A stretch of 64,000 bases of DNA from Defluviicoccus sp046348835. GTDB taxonomy: Bacteria; Pseudomonadota; Alphaproteobacteria; Rhodospirillales; Defluviicoccaceae. The translations under genes and the position numbers were made by a program. Below are positions 34,632-43,280 of this stretch, piece by piece. The notes under the pieces were generated by a model. The model made no database searches, was not told the origin of the DNA, and was given only the letters and a program-made list of their open reading frames with translations. Location: contig JAXMDM010000003.1 in the NCBI GenBank assembly GCA_046348835.1, forward strand, positions 186,001 through 250,000. The letters run 5' to 3'. The first letter of the stretch is position 1; every line of letters begins with the position of its first letter.

Positions 34632-36530
34632 GTGTTGGGACAGGGTTTGCGGGACGTCGTCGGAGCCTTCGGCTCCGAGCCGGATCCGAAGATGTGCTAC
34701 CTCGATCCGGCGCGACGGCAGGCGGCACTACGGATACTTTCGGGGATCGAAAAGGACGAAAGTTTCTTTGTTCTGACCGGCCAGGAAGGGATCGGCAAGA
34801 CCACCCTCCTTTCCCACCTTGCCCTCCGGCTGCATGAGCGCGACGGCGTTCTGCCGCTCTGCCCGAGGGGGCTCACGGCCGGCCGGTTCGCGGAGGCGAG
34901 CGAGCCGGAGCTGCACCTGGGAGCGCTCGGCGCGGCACCTCTGAAGGCGGCGCAACGGTTGCAGGAACTCACCGAAGGCGGGCAGTCGCCGGTGCTCCTG
35001 GTCGACGACGGCGACCTGCTCGGGGACGACGTGCTGGAAGCGATCATCATCCTGACGAGACTGCGGGCGGCGGACCGCCGTCTCCTCTCGGTGTGCATGG
35101 CAGCGCGTCCGAGCATTCTTGACCGGATCGCATCGATCACCGGCGGCGGCGAAAAAAGCGAGGCAATTCGAACCATTGAGCTCGTGCCGATGGTCGAGCC
35201 GGAGGTTGGCGGGCTCATTCGTCATCGACTCCGCGTCGCCGGGCATCCCGGTGACGCGTTCCGGCCGGATGCGATCACCGCCATCGCAAGGCAGAGCGAG
35301 GGTGTTCCAGGCGCCGTCGTGCGCCTCTGCCGCCGGGCAATCGAGGTGGCGGAAGGCCGCTCACAGCCAACGGTAACGGCCGATGTCGTTGCCGAGGTGC
35401 TGGCCGCAGCGACCGGCTCAGCGCAGCGGTTACCGCCCCCGGATGTCCCCAAGCCGGCGCAGACACCACCCTCCGCTTTTGCACCGCGCGGCGAGGGTCG
35501 GCAAGGCGTGCTGCCTTCCCGGTTGAGTACCACTTACGCGGAAATGTCGCCCTCCCCGGAGGAGTCGCCCTTCGGTCCGGCGTTTGCCGCCGGCCGGTCT
35601 GCGTCGCCGACCGAGCCGGGAACGCGCCATGAGCCCGGCTGGCGGGGGAGGCGGGGAAAGTTGCCGTTGCTGGTGGGGGGCGTGGCGCTCATCGCGGCGC
35701 TGGCCCTCTGCCTGGTCTTGTTCTCCGGCGCGCCTCGCACCGGTGCCGAGCGCGCCGACTCGTCGGCCTCTAGCGGTCCGCTCGTGGCTCCCCTCGACAA
35801 GAGATCGCAGGAAGCCGGGCGGCAGCTACCGTTCCCGCCATTGTCGGTGCCGAAAGAGGCCGGCTCGACGGCCGCCCTCGATGCCGGCGTCGCCCCGGGG
35901 AGCGCAGCCCTGCAAAAGCCGTCGGCGCCGCCGGTGCCCCCGGCAACGACGACGGATACCGCGGAGAAAACCACGCCCGGGACGTCGCTGCCGACCCCAC
36001 CGCAAACCTCACCGCAAACCTTACCGGAGGCGGCTGCGGTCTCGGCGCAGCCTACCGTGCCGGAGCAACCTACCGAAGCGGTGCAGCCCGCAGAACCGGT
36101 GCAACCCGCAGAACCGGCGCAACCCATTGAGCCCACGCGCCCGATCATGCGGCCGGCGACGGCCCCCCCGGCGGCGCCGTCCGTGTCCAGCACCACGAGT
36201 AAGAATGTCGCCCGGATGCAGCTCGCCGCCGGCATGCAGGGGCTCGAACCGGGGCCGCCGATCGATCTGCCGCTTCGTCTCTCGAAGGGTCAGTCGCGCC
36301 CGATCTACTTCTTCACCGAACTGTGGGGCCTGAGCGGTCGAACCGTTCTGCACCGCTGGGAATGGAGCGGCCGGGTGATGCAGGACCGGCAGCTCCGTCC
36401 CGCTTCCGACGGATGGCGCGCCTATACGGGCATGACCATCAGCGACGGCATGCGCGGTCGCTGGCGGGTGTCGGTGATCGATGCCAAATCAGGTCAAGTG
36501 CTTGCGGAGAAGACGTTCGACGTCCAGTAG
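34632..36530 (+). CDS. ExeA/MshM-type AAA ATPase fused to a membrane helix and DUF2914 domain
   Basis: 632 aa from GTG 34632 (the frame is open from 34536). The N-terminal AAA domain has Walker A VLTGQEGIGKTTLLSHLALR (~40-60), Walker B PVLLVDDGDLL and the GVPGAVVRLCRRAIEVA end helix as in GspA/ExeA. A basic stretch RGRRGK and a single membrane helix LLVGGVALIAALALCLVLF (~358-376) follow. Next is a ~160-residue proline/alanine linker with QPAEPVQPAEPAQPIEP, then C-terminal DUF2914: TELWGLSGRTVLHRWEWSGR, MTISDGMRGRWRVSVIDAKS. The topology suggests a cytoplasmic ATPase and periplasmic DUF2914, perhaps acting on envelope or pilus assembly. The precise role is unknown. Confidence 0.8.
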   Translation: MLGQGLRDVVGAFGSEPDPKMCYLDPARRQAALRILSGIEKDESFFVLTGQEGIGKTTLLSHLALRLHERDGVLPLCPRGLTAGRFAEASEPELHLGALGAAPLKAAQRLQELTEGGQSPVLLVDDGDLLGDDVLEAIIILTRLRAADRRLLSVCMAARPSILDRIASITGGGEKSEAIRTIELVPMVEPEVGGLIRHRLRVAGHPGDAFRPDAITAIARQSEGVPGAVVRLCRRAIEVAEGRSQPTVTADVVAEVLAAATGSAQRLPPPDVPKPAQTPPSAFAPRGEGRQGVLPSRLSTTYAEMSPSPEESPFGPAFAAGRSASPTEPGTRHEPGWRGRRGKLPLLVGGVALIAALALCLVLFSGAPRTGAERADSSASSGPLVAPLDKRSQEAGRQLPFPPLSVPKEAGSTAALDAGVAPGSAALQKPSAPPVPPATTTDTAEKTTPGTSLPTPPQTSPQTLPEAAAVSAQPTVPEQPTEAVQPAEPVQPAEPAQPIEPTRPIMRPATAPPAAPSVSSTTSKNVARMQLAAGMQGLEPGPPIDLPLRLSKGQSRPIYFFTELWGLSGRTVLHRWEWSGRVMQDRQLRPASDGWRAYTGMTISDGMRGRWRVSVIDAKSGQVLAEKTFDVQ

Positions 36531-36582
36531 CGGGTTGGTGCGGAGCCGAAGCGGGCAAGAAAGCCGGGCGGCGTGACGCCGG

Positions 36583-36948
36583 TCAATGGCCAGGCATCGG
36601 CATCATGTTTGCGTTGAGGTTGGCAATGATCACACATGAGCCGGCGATGATCAGGATGACGACGAGCAGCCCGAAGGCGAGGGCGAGGATATTGTTCGTG
36701 TGATCCGGTCCGCTGCCCAAGTGCAGGAAGAAGACGAGGTGAACGCCGATCTGGGCAACGGCCAGCACGATCAGCCCGACCGCGATGCCCGGTGCCCAGA
36801 GAAGATTGGTCTGGGCGACGACGAAGGAGGCGATCGTCGCCACGATCGCTAGCCCCAATCCCGCCGTATATGACAGGATGCTGGCCCCCGGCTCGTCCTC
36901 TTCGATACCCGGCGTCCGGTCGCCAGGCCGACCAACACCCTGCGCCAT
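36583..36948 (-). CDS. cyoD: Cytochrome o ubiquinol oxidase subunit IV
   Basis: 121-aa small membrane subunit of cytochrome bo oxidase with three helices: ILSYTAGLGLAIVATIASFV, APGIAVGLIVLAVAQIGVHL and ILALAFGLLVVILIIAGSCV. The VHLVFFLHLG stretch is typical of CyoD. The start MAQGVG at 36948 overlaps the cyoC stop by one base (TAATG). Last gene of the operon; the longer open frame upstream is a shadow of cyoC. Confidence 0.93.
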   Translation of the reverse strand: MAQGVGRPGDRTPGIEEDEPGASILSYTAGLGLAIVATIASFVVAQTNLLWAPGIAVGLIVLAVAQIGVHLVFFLHLGSGPDHTNNILALAFGLLVVILIIAGSCVIIANLNANMMPMPGH

Positions 36949-37583
36949 TACTGGACTCCCATCAGGTAAACCAGCGTAAACACGCCGACCCAGACGATGT
37001 CGAGCGCATGCCAGAACAGGCTGAAGCAAAGCACGCGCCGAAGCACGACGGGGCGTAAGCCCTTGGCGACCACCTGAGCCACCATGTACCCCAGCCAAAG
37101 GAGGCCGATGGCGACGTGGGCGCCATGCATCCCGACCAGGGTGAAAAAGGCGGATAGAAAGGCGCTGCGCGAGGGTTGGGCGCCTTGGCCGATCATGCCG
37201 GCGAATTCCGAGATCTCGATGAAAAGAAACGCCGCACCGAGAACGAAGGTGAGGGCGGCGAAGATCAAAAAGAGCCCCGGTCGGCGCCGTTCGGCGAACA
37301 GCGTCGCAAGCCCGCAGGTATAGCTGGAGAACAAGAGGCACATCGTCTCGATGAAGACGTTGCGCAGATGGAACAGCTCGCGCCCGGTCGGTGCGCCCGC
37401 GGTACTTCCCGACAACACCGCGTAGGTGGCGAACAACGCCGAAAACATCACGATGTCGCTGAGGATGAAGATCCAGAATCCGTAGGCGACGACAATCCGC
37501 GTCGGGGCCGGCCCATCGCTGCTGCCGTGCGGAGGCGGGGCGGAAGCCGTCTCTGTCGTCGGTGCCATCGCCGCCGCCGTCAT
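36948..37583 (-). CDS. cyoC: Cytochrome o ubiquinol oxidase subunit III
   Basis: 211-aa membrane subunit with five helices. Recognisable segments are YGFWIFILSDIVMFSALFAT, FIETMCLLFSSYTCGLATLF, the conserved helix with FLFIEISEFAGMI, FFTLVGMHGAHVAIGLLWLG and FSLFWHALDIVWVGVFTLVY. The ATG overlaps the cyoB stop by four bases (ATGA), showing translational coupling. Confidence 0.95.
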   Translation of the reverse strand: MTAAAMAPTTETASAPPPHGSSDGPAPTRIVVAYGFWIFILSDIVMFSALFATYAVLSGSTAGAPTGRELFHLRNVFIETMCLLFSSYTCGLATLFAERRRPGLFLIFAALTFVLGAAFLFIEISEFAGMIGQGAQPSRSAFLSAFFTLVGMHGAHVAIGLLWLGYMVAQVVAKGLRPVVLRRVLCFSLFWHALDIVWVGVFTLVYLMGVQ

Positions 37584-39544
37584 ACGGTGCGCTCCGACCG
37601 GGACCGCTCCATCGTGTCGATCTCGTGCACCGAGATCTCCCGCTCGCGGTCATCGCTCCAGCCGAACACGAGCATCGTCGCGACCGCGCCGAGGAGGCCG
37701 ACGATCGCCATCGCCCAGATGTGCCAGATCAGCGCAAAACCGGTGATCACGGCAAAGAAGGCGGTGATAAAGCCGGTCGGGCTGTTGCGCGGCACCTCGA
37801 TGGGATGATCGGCGGCGCCGGTCCGGTTCACGCCCCGCCGTTTCATCTCCCAGAAGGCGTCGATCGTCTCGACTCTGGGCAGAACCGCGAAGTTGTAGGC
37901 CGGGGGAGGGGACGCGGTCGCCCACTCCAGGGTTCGGCCGTTCCACGGGTCGCCGGTTGCATCGCGGCGGTGCTCGCGGCCGCGGATGCTGACATAGATC
38001 TGGGCGATCTGGCAGAGGATGCCGCAGAAAATGATGATCGCCCCGCCCTCCGCGACCAGCAGCAGAACATGCCAGCTCTCATCGGGAATGTGCTGGAGGC
38101 GCCGGGTCATGCCGATCAGACCGAGCACGTAGAGGGGCATGAAGGCGAGATAGAAGCCGAAGAACCAGCACCAGAAGCTGGCCTTGCCGAGGCGCTCGTC
38201 GAGGGTGAACCCGAACGCCTTCGGGAACCAATAATTGATTCCCGCCAGCGCAGCGAACACGACACCGCCGATAATGACGTTATGGAAATGGGCGACCAGA
38301 AAGACGCTGTTATGCAGCACGAAATCGACCGGTGGAACCGCCAGCAGAACGCCCGTCAGGCCACCGACGACGAAGGTGACGATGAAGCCGACCAAGAACA
38401 GCATCGGTGTCCTGAACACGATGCGACCACGAAACATGGTGAAGAGCCAATTGAAGACCTTGACCCCTGTCGGTACTGCGATAATCGCCGACATGATACC
38501 AAATATAGCATTAACGTCGGCACTCGCCCCCATCGTAAAGAAGTGATGCAGCCAAACCATGAACGAGAGGATGCAGATCACGAGCGTCGCCACGACCATC
38601 GACCGATAGTTGAACAGCACCTTGCCGGAAAAGGTCGCACACACTTCCGAGAAAATCCCGAATGCGGGCAGGATCAGGATATAAACCTCGGGGTGTCCCC
38701 ACGCCCAGAACAGGTTGACATACATCATCTGATTACCGCCGCCGTCATTGGTAAAGAAATGCATGCCGAGGTAGCGATCGAGCAGCAACATCACGAACGT
38801 CGCGGTCAGCACCGGGAACGCGGCGACGATCAGCAAATTGGCGGCGAAGGCGGTCCAGCAGAAAATCGGCATACGGAAGTACGTCATGCCCGGGGCGCGC
38901 AACTTGAGAATGGTGGTCACGAAGTTGACCCCGGTGAGCAAGGTACCAATGCCCGAGATCTGCAATGACCAAAGATAGTAATCGACGCCGACGTCGGGTG
39001 AGAACGCCAGCCCGGAGAGCGGCGGATAGCCCATCCAGCCGGTGCGGGCGAAATTGCCGATGACCAGCGACATGTTGATCAGCAGCGCACCCGCTGCGGT
39101 GAGCCAGAAGCTGACGGAATTGAGCACCGGAAAGGCGACGTCGCGTATGCCGAGCTGCAAGGGGACGGCAAAGTTCATCAGCCCGATCATCAGCGGCATC
39201 GCCACGAAGAAGATCATGATCGTGCCGTGGGCGGAAAAGATCTGGTTGTAGTGATCGGGCGGCAGGTATCCCTGTGCGACGCCGACGGCGAGCGCCTGCT
39301 GCGTGCGCATCATGATGGCATCGGTATAGCCGCGCAGCAGCATGACCAGCCCGAGCAGCACATACATGACGCCGATGCGCTTATGGTCGACGCTGGTCAG
39401 CCACTCGCGCCAGAGATAGGGCCACCAGCCCTTTACGGTGACGATCGCGAGGGTGATCAGAATGACGAGGCCGACGCCCCCGGCGGCCAGCAGGGGGAGC
39501 GGTTCGTTGAACGGAATGGCGTCCCAACTCAGTCTGCCCAGCAT
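37580..39544 (-). CDS. cyoB: Cytochrome o ubiquinol oxidase subunit I
   Basis: 654-aa heme-copper oxidase subunit that oxidises ubiquinol, reduces O2 to water and pumps protons in the inner membrane. Ligands seen: low-spin heme His in FSAHGTIMIFF, Cu-B/Tyr motif WAWGHPEVYILILPAFGI, Cu-B histidines in VWLHHFFTMG and heme histidines in LVAHFHNVIIGG. The N-terminus MLGRLSWDAIPFNEP and SVDHKRIGVMYVLLG are standard. The start at 39544 follows GGGAGGCTGAG; the upstream frame extension overlaps cyoA. Length equals typical CyoB. Confidence 0.97.
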   Translation of the reverse strand: MLGRLSWDAIPFNEPLPLLAAGGVGLVILITLAIVTVKGWWPYLWREWLTSVDHKRIGVMYVLLGLVMLLRGYTDAIMMRTQQALAVGVAQGYLPPDHYNQIFSAHGTIMIFFVAMPLMIGLMNFAVPLQLGIRDVAFPVLNSVSFWLTAAGALLINMSLVIGNFARTGWMGYPPLSGLAFSPDVGVDYYLWSLQISGIGTLLTGVNFVTTILKLRAPGMTYFRMPIFCWTAFAANLLIVAAFPVLTATFVMLLLDRYLGMHFFTNDGGGNQMMYVNLFWAWGHPEVYILILPAFGIFSEVCATFSGKVLFNYRSMVVATLVICILSFMVWLHHFFTMGASADVNAIFGIMSAIIAVPTGVKVFNWLFTMFRGRIVFRTPMLFLVGFIVTFVVGGLTGVLLAVPPVDFVLHNSVFLVAHFHNVIIGGVVFAALAGINYWFPKAFGFTLDERLGKASFWCWFFGFYLAFMPLYVLGLIGMTRRLQHIPDESWHVLLLVAEGGAIIIFCGILCQIAQIYVSIRGREHRRDATGDPWNGRTLEWATASPPPAYNFAVLPRVETIDAFWEMKRRGVNRTGAADHPIEVPRNSPTGFITAFFAVITGFALIWHIWAMAIVGLLGAVATMLVFGWSDDREREISVHEIDTMERSRSERTV

Positions 39545-39545
39545 C

Positions 39546-40469
39546 TCAGCCTCCCGCCTGCGGCCCGGGCGAACCGCGGGCATCAAGAGCCGTCCGGTCG
39601 GGACCCGTCAGCGTCTGGTCGACAATTTGATCGAACAGCCCTGGCGCGACGGCGCCATAGGTCATCGCCGGTACGGCACTGCTCGGCCTCGCGAGTTCGC
39701 CATAGCGGACCGGATCGAGGGTCGGCCCGGTGCCCCGCACCCGCGCCACCCAGCCGGCGAAATCGCCCGCCGGAACCGCCTTGGCGACAAACCGCATCCG
39801 GGCAAACCCGTCGCCGCTGAAATTGGCCGAGAACCCGGGATACTCGCCCGGTTCGCTGGCGAGCAGGTTGAGATGCGTGGTCATCCCGCCCATCGTGTAG
39901 ATCTGGCTGCCGAGCTGCGGGACGAAGAAGGAATTCATCACCGTCGCCGATGTCAGCCGAAGTTCAATCGGCGCTCCGGTGGGGATGACCAGTTGATTGA
40001 CCGCGGCAATGTCGTGGTCGGGGTAGATGAACAGCCATTTCCAATCGAGTGCCACCACCTCCACCCGGACCGGGTCGGCATCGGCGACAATCGGCGCCCG
40101 CGGATCGAGCTGATGCGACCCGATCCAGATCACCCCGCCCAGCAGGGCGACGATCAACGCCGGGATCGACCAGACGACGAGTTCGATCCGCCCTTCGTAG
40201 GCGGAATCCAGGCTGCGGGCGGCGCGGCGATTGGATGCCCTGTACCACCAGGCGAACGCCAGGGTGGCGACGATCGCCGGGACGACGACCACGAGCATGA
40301 TCGCGGTGGAATTGATCAGAAGAAGCCGCTGCGCCGCGGCGACCGGCCCTCGCGGTTCCAAGATGCCGGCCGGCTGACAGCCTGCCGCGAGCAGAAGAAC
40401 GCATAAAGCCGGCCACGGAGGCGGGCCGGGAGGGCGGAAGGGGTGCCAACTGGCGCGTCTCGATCGCAT
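39546..40469 (-). CDS. cyoA: Cytochrome o ubiquinol oxidase subunit II (lipoprotein)
   Basis: 307-aa subunit. The N-terminus MRSRRASWHPFRPPGPPPWP leads to a lipobox-like LLLAAGC, then two membrane helices (STAIMLVVVVPAIVATLAFA; WSIPALIVALLGGVIWIGSH) and a periplasmic cupredoxin-like domain with VALDWKWLFIYPDHDIAAVN and MNSFFVPQLGSQIYTMGGM. The Cu-A cysteines of cytochrome c oxidases are absent, as expected for a quinol oxidase. The start at 40469 was chosen to give the lipoprotein signal. First gene of cyoABCD, one base before cyoB. Confidence 0.94.
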   Translation of the reverse strand: MRSRRASWHPFRPPGPPPWPALCVLLLAAGCQPAGILEPRGPVAAAQRLLLINSTAIMLVVVVPAIVATLAFAWWYRASNRRAARSLDSAYEGRIELVVWSIPALIVALLGGVIWIGSHQLDPRAPIVADADPVRVEVVALDWKWLFIYPDHDIAAVNQLVIPTGAPIELRLTSATVMNSFFVPQLGSQIYTMGGMTTHLNLLASEPGEYPGFSANFSGDGFARMRFVAKAVPAGDFAGWVARVRGTGPTLDPVRYGELARPSSAVPAMTYGAVAPGLFDQIVDQTLTGPDRTALDARGSPGPQAGG

Positions 40470-40535
40470 GCGAACCCCCCCAGACAACCACAGGTGCGGC
40501 CGCGGAAAGCTCGACGGAGCCGGGGCCAACCGGTG

Positions 40536-40997
40536 CTATTTTAGGGTAATCACCATGGCATCGCCGCCGAGACTCAGCATCAATCCGGTGCGTTGGGTCT
40601 GGAGGTGGATGATGACTCCGTCGGGATTGTTCAGCCACATCTCGCCGGTGCTGGCGGTTCCGGCTACCGCACCGTATCGCACCTGGCTGTAGGCGCCGGG
40701 AAAGTCGCCGATGTTGTTGAGCCGGTAGACGTCGCCCGTCGCTTCGATCGTCGACGCGCCGATGCCGCCGATGCCGAGGCCGCCGACGTAGAACGGGTAG
40801 GCCTTGCCGTTGAAATAGAGGGTGCCCTCGCCCCCCTGGCCGGTGCCGATGAACGCGGCCGTAGCCGCCTGCATGGAGATGGTCGCCGTCGGTCTTTCGT
40901 CCGGGGTGAGGCTGACGGAGGAGAGTGATCCGCTGTCGTTGGTGAACACGCGGCAACCCGACAGCAGCAGTAGCGTGACGATGATCGCCTTCTTCAT
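40536..40997 (-). CDS. Small outer-membrane-type lipoprotein, function unknown
   Basis: 153 aa starting MKKAIIVTLLLLSGCRVFTN, a lipoprotein signal with cysteine at 15. The mature part is glycine-rich: MQAATAAFIGTGQGGEGTLY, FNGKAYPFYVGGLGIGGIGA and RTGLMLSLGGDAMVI. GGAGGGTTGCA precedes the ATG. It is transcribed toward cyoA but separated by a likely independent start. I recognise the general family of short proteobacterial lipoproteins but no function. Confidence 0.75.
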   Translation of the reverse strand: MKKAIIVTLLLLSGCRVFTNDSGSLSSVSLTPDERPTATISMQAATAAFIGTGQGGEGTLYFNGKAYPFYVGGLGIGGIGASTIEATGDVYRLNNIGDFPGAYSQVRYGAVAGTASTGEMWLNNPDGVIIHLQTQRTGLMLSLGGDAMVITLK

Positions 40998-41221
40998 TGC
41001 AACCCTCCTGGACGCGCTGTTGTTCCGGTGCTCGCCGATCGTCGTCGCGATCCGCTCGGGAAACCGATCAGTGTGGCAGAACACAAAGAAGGACTTTCCG
41101 ATCGACAGTCACGGGTCTCTCGAAGCGGCTCCTTTATGTTTCGCCTCTACCGCTTCCAGCGCCAACTAGTCCAGGGAAATCCGCCAGCCGACATCGCGGG
41201 GGTGTTTGAGCGGATGATCCG

Positions 41222-41365
41222 ATGTATCTCCCGGAAGTCCAGGTTCGGCAAGGGTCGACGCTGGGACGCGAGGTGGTGTCGGGCGGACGGGCGAGAGAGG
41301 TGAAGGCGGGATTGTGGGTCCTGGCCGCCTTGTCGCTGCTCTTCTTCGTCTTCTACCCTTATTGA
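41222..41365 (+). CDS. Possible 47-aa single-helix membrane protein
   Basis: The open frame MYLPEVQVRQGSTLGREVVS ends in one hydrophobic helix, GLWVLAALSLLFFVFYPY. A shorter version could begin at GTG 41300 after GGGCGAGAGAG, giving mostly the helix. It ends 42 bases before ubiX in the same direction. Small size and lack of homology make this uncertain. Confidence 0.35.
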   Translation: MYLPEVQVRQGSTLGREVVSGGRAREVKAGLWVLAALSLLFFVFYPY

Positions 41366-41407
41366 CAGACGCTGGAAGCCCTGCCGACGCGTCAAGGAAG
41401 AGGAGGA

Positions 41408-42058
41408 ATGATGAGCCCGACAACGCCTCGCCGCCTCATCGTCGGCATTACCGGCGCCACCGGCACCATCTACGGCATCCGGGCGCTGCAAGTCCTGGCC
41501 GAGCTTGGCATCGAGACGCACCTGGTGATTTCGCGGGCGGGAGAGATGACCCGCGCCTGCGAGACCAAGGTGAGCCGCGACGACCTTCACGCTCTCGCCG
41601 ATCACGTCCATCGGATAAACGACGTGGGTGCCTCGATCGCCAGCGGATCGTTCCGCACCATGGGCATGCTCATCGCGCCCTGCTCCGTACGCACCCTCGC
41701 CGAGATCGCGACCGGCGTCACCACGACGTTGCTGACCCGTGCCGCCGACGTGGTGCTCAAGGAGCGGCGGCCGCTGGTGATGATGGTGCGGGAGGCGCCG
41801 CTGCACGCCGGCCATATCCGTAACATGCTGAGCGCCACCGAGATGGGCGCCATCATCTACCCGCCGGTTCCGGCCTTCTATACCGATCCCAAAACGATCG
41901 GCGATATCGTCGATCACTCGCTCGGACGGGCCCTCGATTGCTTCGGCATCGAAATGCCCAACATGCCGCGTTGGGGCGAGCCGGCCGAGGCCGCAGCGGA
42001 CTCCGGCGGCGATGAAGTTCCGACCCCGGCCGGCAAGATGGCGGCGGGAGGGTCCTAA
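41408..42058 (+). CDS. ubiX: Flavin prenyltransferase (UbiX/Pad1)
   Basis: 216-aa enzyme that prenylates FMN to make the cofactor of UbiD decarboxylases, used in ubiquinone synthesis. Family motifs: LIVGITGATGTIYGIRALQV (N-terminal FMN phosphate loop), ASIASGSFRTMGMLIAPCSV, LTRAADVVLKERRPLVMMVR and EMGAIIYPPVPAFYTDP. The C-terminal ~25 residues are a variable, alanine-rich tail. AGGAAGAGGAGGA precedes tandem ATGs at 41408 and 41411. Its product would support the ubiquinol oxidase encoded nearby. Confidence 0.95.
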   Translation: MMSPTTPRRLIVGITGATGTIYGIRALQVLAELGIETHLVISRAGEMTRACETKVSRDDLHALADHVHRINDVGASIASGSFRTMGMLIAPCSVRTLAEIATGVTTTLLTRAADVVLKERRPLVMMVREAPLHAGHIRNMLSATEMGAIIYPPVPAFYTDPKTIGDIVDHSLGRALDCFGIEMPNMPRWGEPAEAAADSGGDEVPTPAGKMAAGGS

Positions 42059-42237
42059 GTCCTGCGGGCAGACGCCGGTCGATTTTCTTCCGGGCCGGCC
42101 CCGATCCATCGGGTGCGGCGGCGAAAGGGCTGGAATTACCGACGATTGCATCGCACAGTAGGCGAAGCCGCCTCGTCGGTTTGTGCCTCGGGCGCTTGCG
42201 CCGGCCGGCCGGGCGGGCTCACCGGAAGCCGCCGCCC

Positions 42238-43062
42238 ATGTCCTACCGAGATATTCTTGTCCACCTGGAAAGCGACGAACGGTCCAACGCGCGTCGGGAT
42301 GCGGCGATCGCCATAGCACGGACCTTCGCCGCCGGATTGACCGGCGTCTACGGCGAAAGCGATCCCCACGTGATGAACTACGCCACCCGGGATCCGGCGG
42401 CGGCTCTGGGGCCGGTGGCGAGGGAGATCGAGGCGGCGTTCCGGCAGCGGGCCGCCGAGGCGGAGGTGACCGCCCGCTGGGTTGCGCTGATGACGGTCAA
42501 TGACACCGAACTGGTCAAGCGGCTGCTCTTTGCCGCTCTTCACACCGATCTGGTGGTGCTCGGCCAGTATCGCCCCGGCGAGGCCAGGGCAAGCATTCCC
42601 CCCGATCTCGTCACCCAGATCGCCCTCAACGGCGGCCGGCCGGTCCTGTGCATCCCTTCCGTCGGCCATTTCGAGTCCATCGGCAGGCGGGTTATGGTGG
42701 CCTGGAATGTCAGTCGTGAGGCCACCCGGGCGGTACACGACGCGCTGCCCTTCCTCCGCCGCGCCGAGCAGGTGCGGTTGGTGGCGGTCAATCCTGATTT
42801 CAGCCGCGAGGCCTACGGCGAAGCGCCGTTCGCCTCCATCGAGCGGCACTTGGCCGCTCACGCCGTCGCCCCGCAGTGCGAATCCCTGTGGGTCGAGGAC
42901 GGCGATCTCACCGACCGGCTTCTGTCGCGCATCGCCGACGAATCCATCGATCTGCTGGTCATGGGCGCCCACGGCCACTACGGCTTCCCCTTCCTTCAGC
43001 GCGGCGACACGACCCGCGAGATCCTCGGTTCGATGACCGTGCCGGTGCTGCTGTCGCATTAG
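42238..43062 (+). CDS. Universal stress protein, tandem UspA domains
   Basis: 274 aa with two Usp folds. The first begins MSYRDILVHLESDERSNARR (residues 1-140) and the second GRRVMVAWNVSREATRAVHD (~155-274), ending with the ATP-binding-type motif VMGAHGHYGFPFLQRGDTTR and SMTVPVLLSH. The first copy lacks the G-x2-G-x9-GS loop. The start MSYRD at 42238 is preferred because the upstream frame is low-complexity. Probably cytoplasmic; client unknown. Confidence 0.88.
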   Translation: MSYRDILVHLESDERSNARRDAAIAIARTFAAGLTGVYGESDPHVMNYATRDPAAALGPVAREIEAAFRQRAAEAEVTARWVALMTVNDTELVKRLLFAALHTDLVVLGQYRPGEARASIPPDLVTQIALNGGRPVLCIPSVGHFESIGRRVMVAWNVSREATRAVHDALPFLRRAEQVRLVAVNPDFSREAYGEAPFASIERHLAAHAVAPQCESLWVEDGDLTDRLLSRIADESIDLLVMGAHGHYGFPFLQRGDTTREILGSMTVPVLLSH

Positions 43063-43159
43063 CGGCCGTCTATTCCCGGAATCGTGCGGGCGGCACCGTC
43101 GGTAACTACAAATACCGATTGCGCGGCCGGGCAGCCTCCCAACCGAGACTGGAAAGTTT

Positions 43160-43182
43160 CCTAGCAGTGGTGTAATGCTAGG
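43160..43182. promoter_or_regulatory. Inverted repeat upstream of the liv-type operon
   Basis: CCTAGCA and TGCTAGG are separated by nine bases, about 100 bases before livG. It may be an operator; no regulator gene is adjacent. Downstream, the short frame from 43175 reads MLGMNGAGKATLGRG, a chance or vestigial Walker-A-like sequence. Confidence 0.35.
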
Positions 43183-43280
43183 GATGAACGGGGCCGGCAA
43201 GGCCACCTTAGGGCGTGGGGAAGCTGCTGCGGTTGGGAGGAGGACGCGCCGGCTCGGCAAGAGCGTCCGAACGGTCATTC

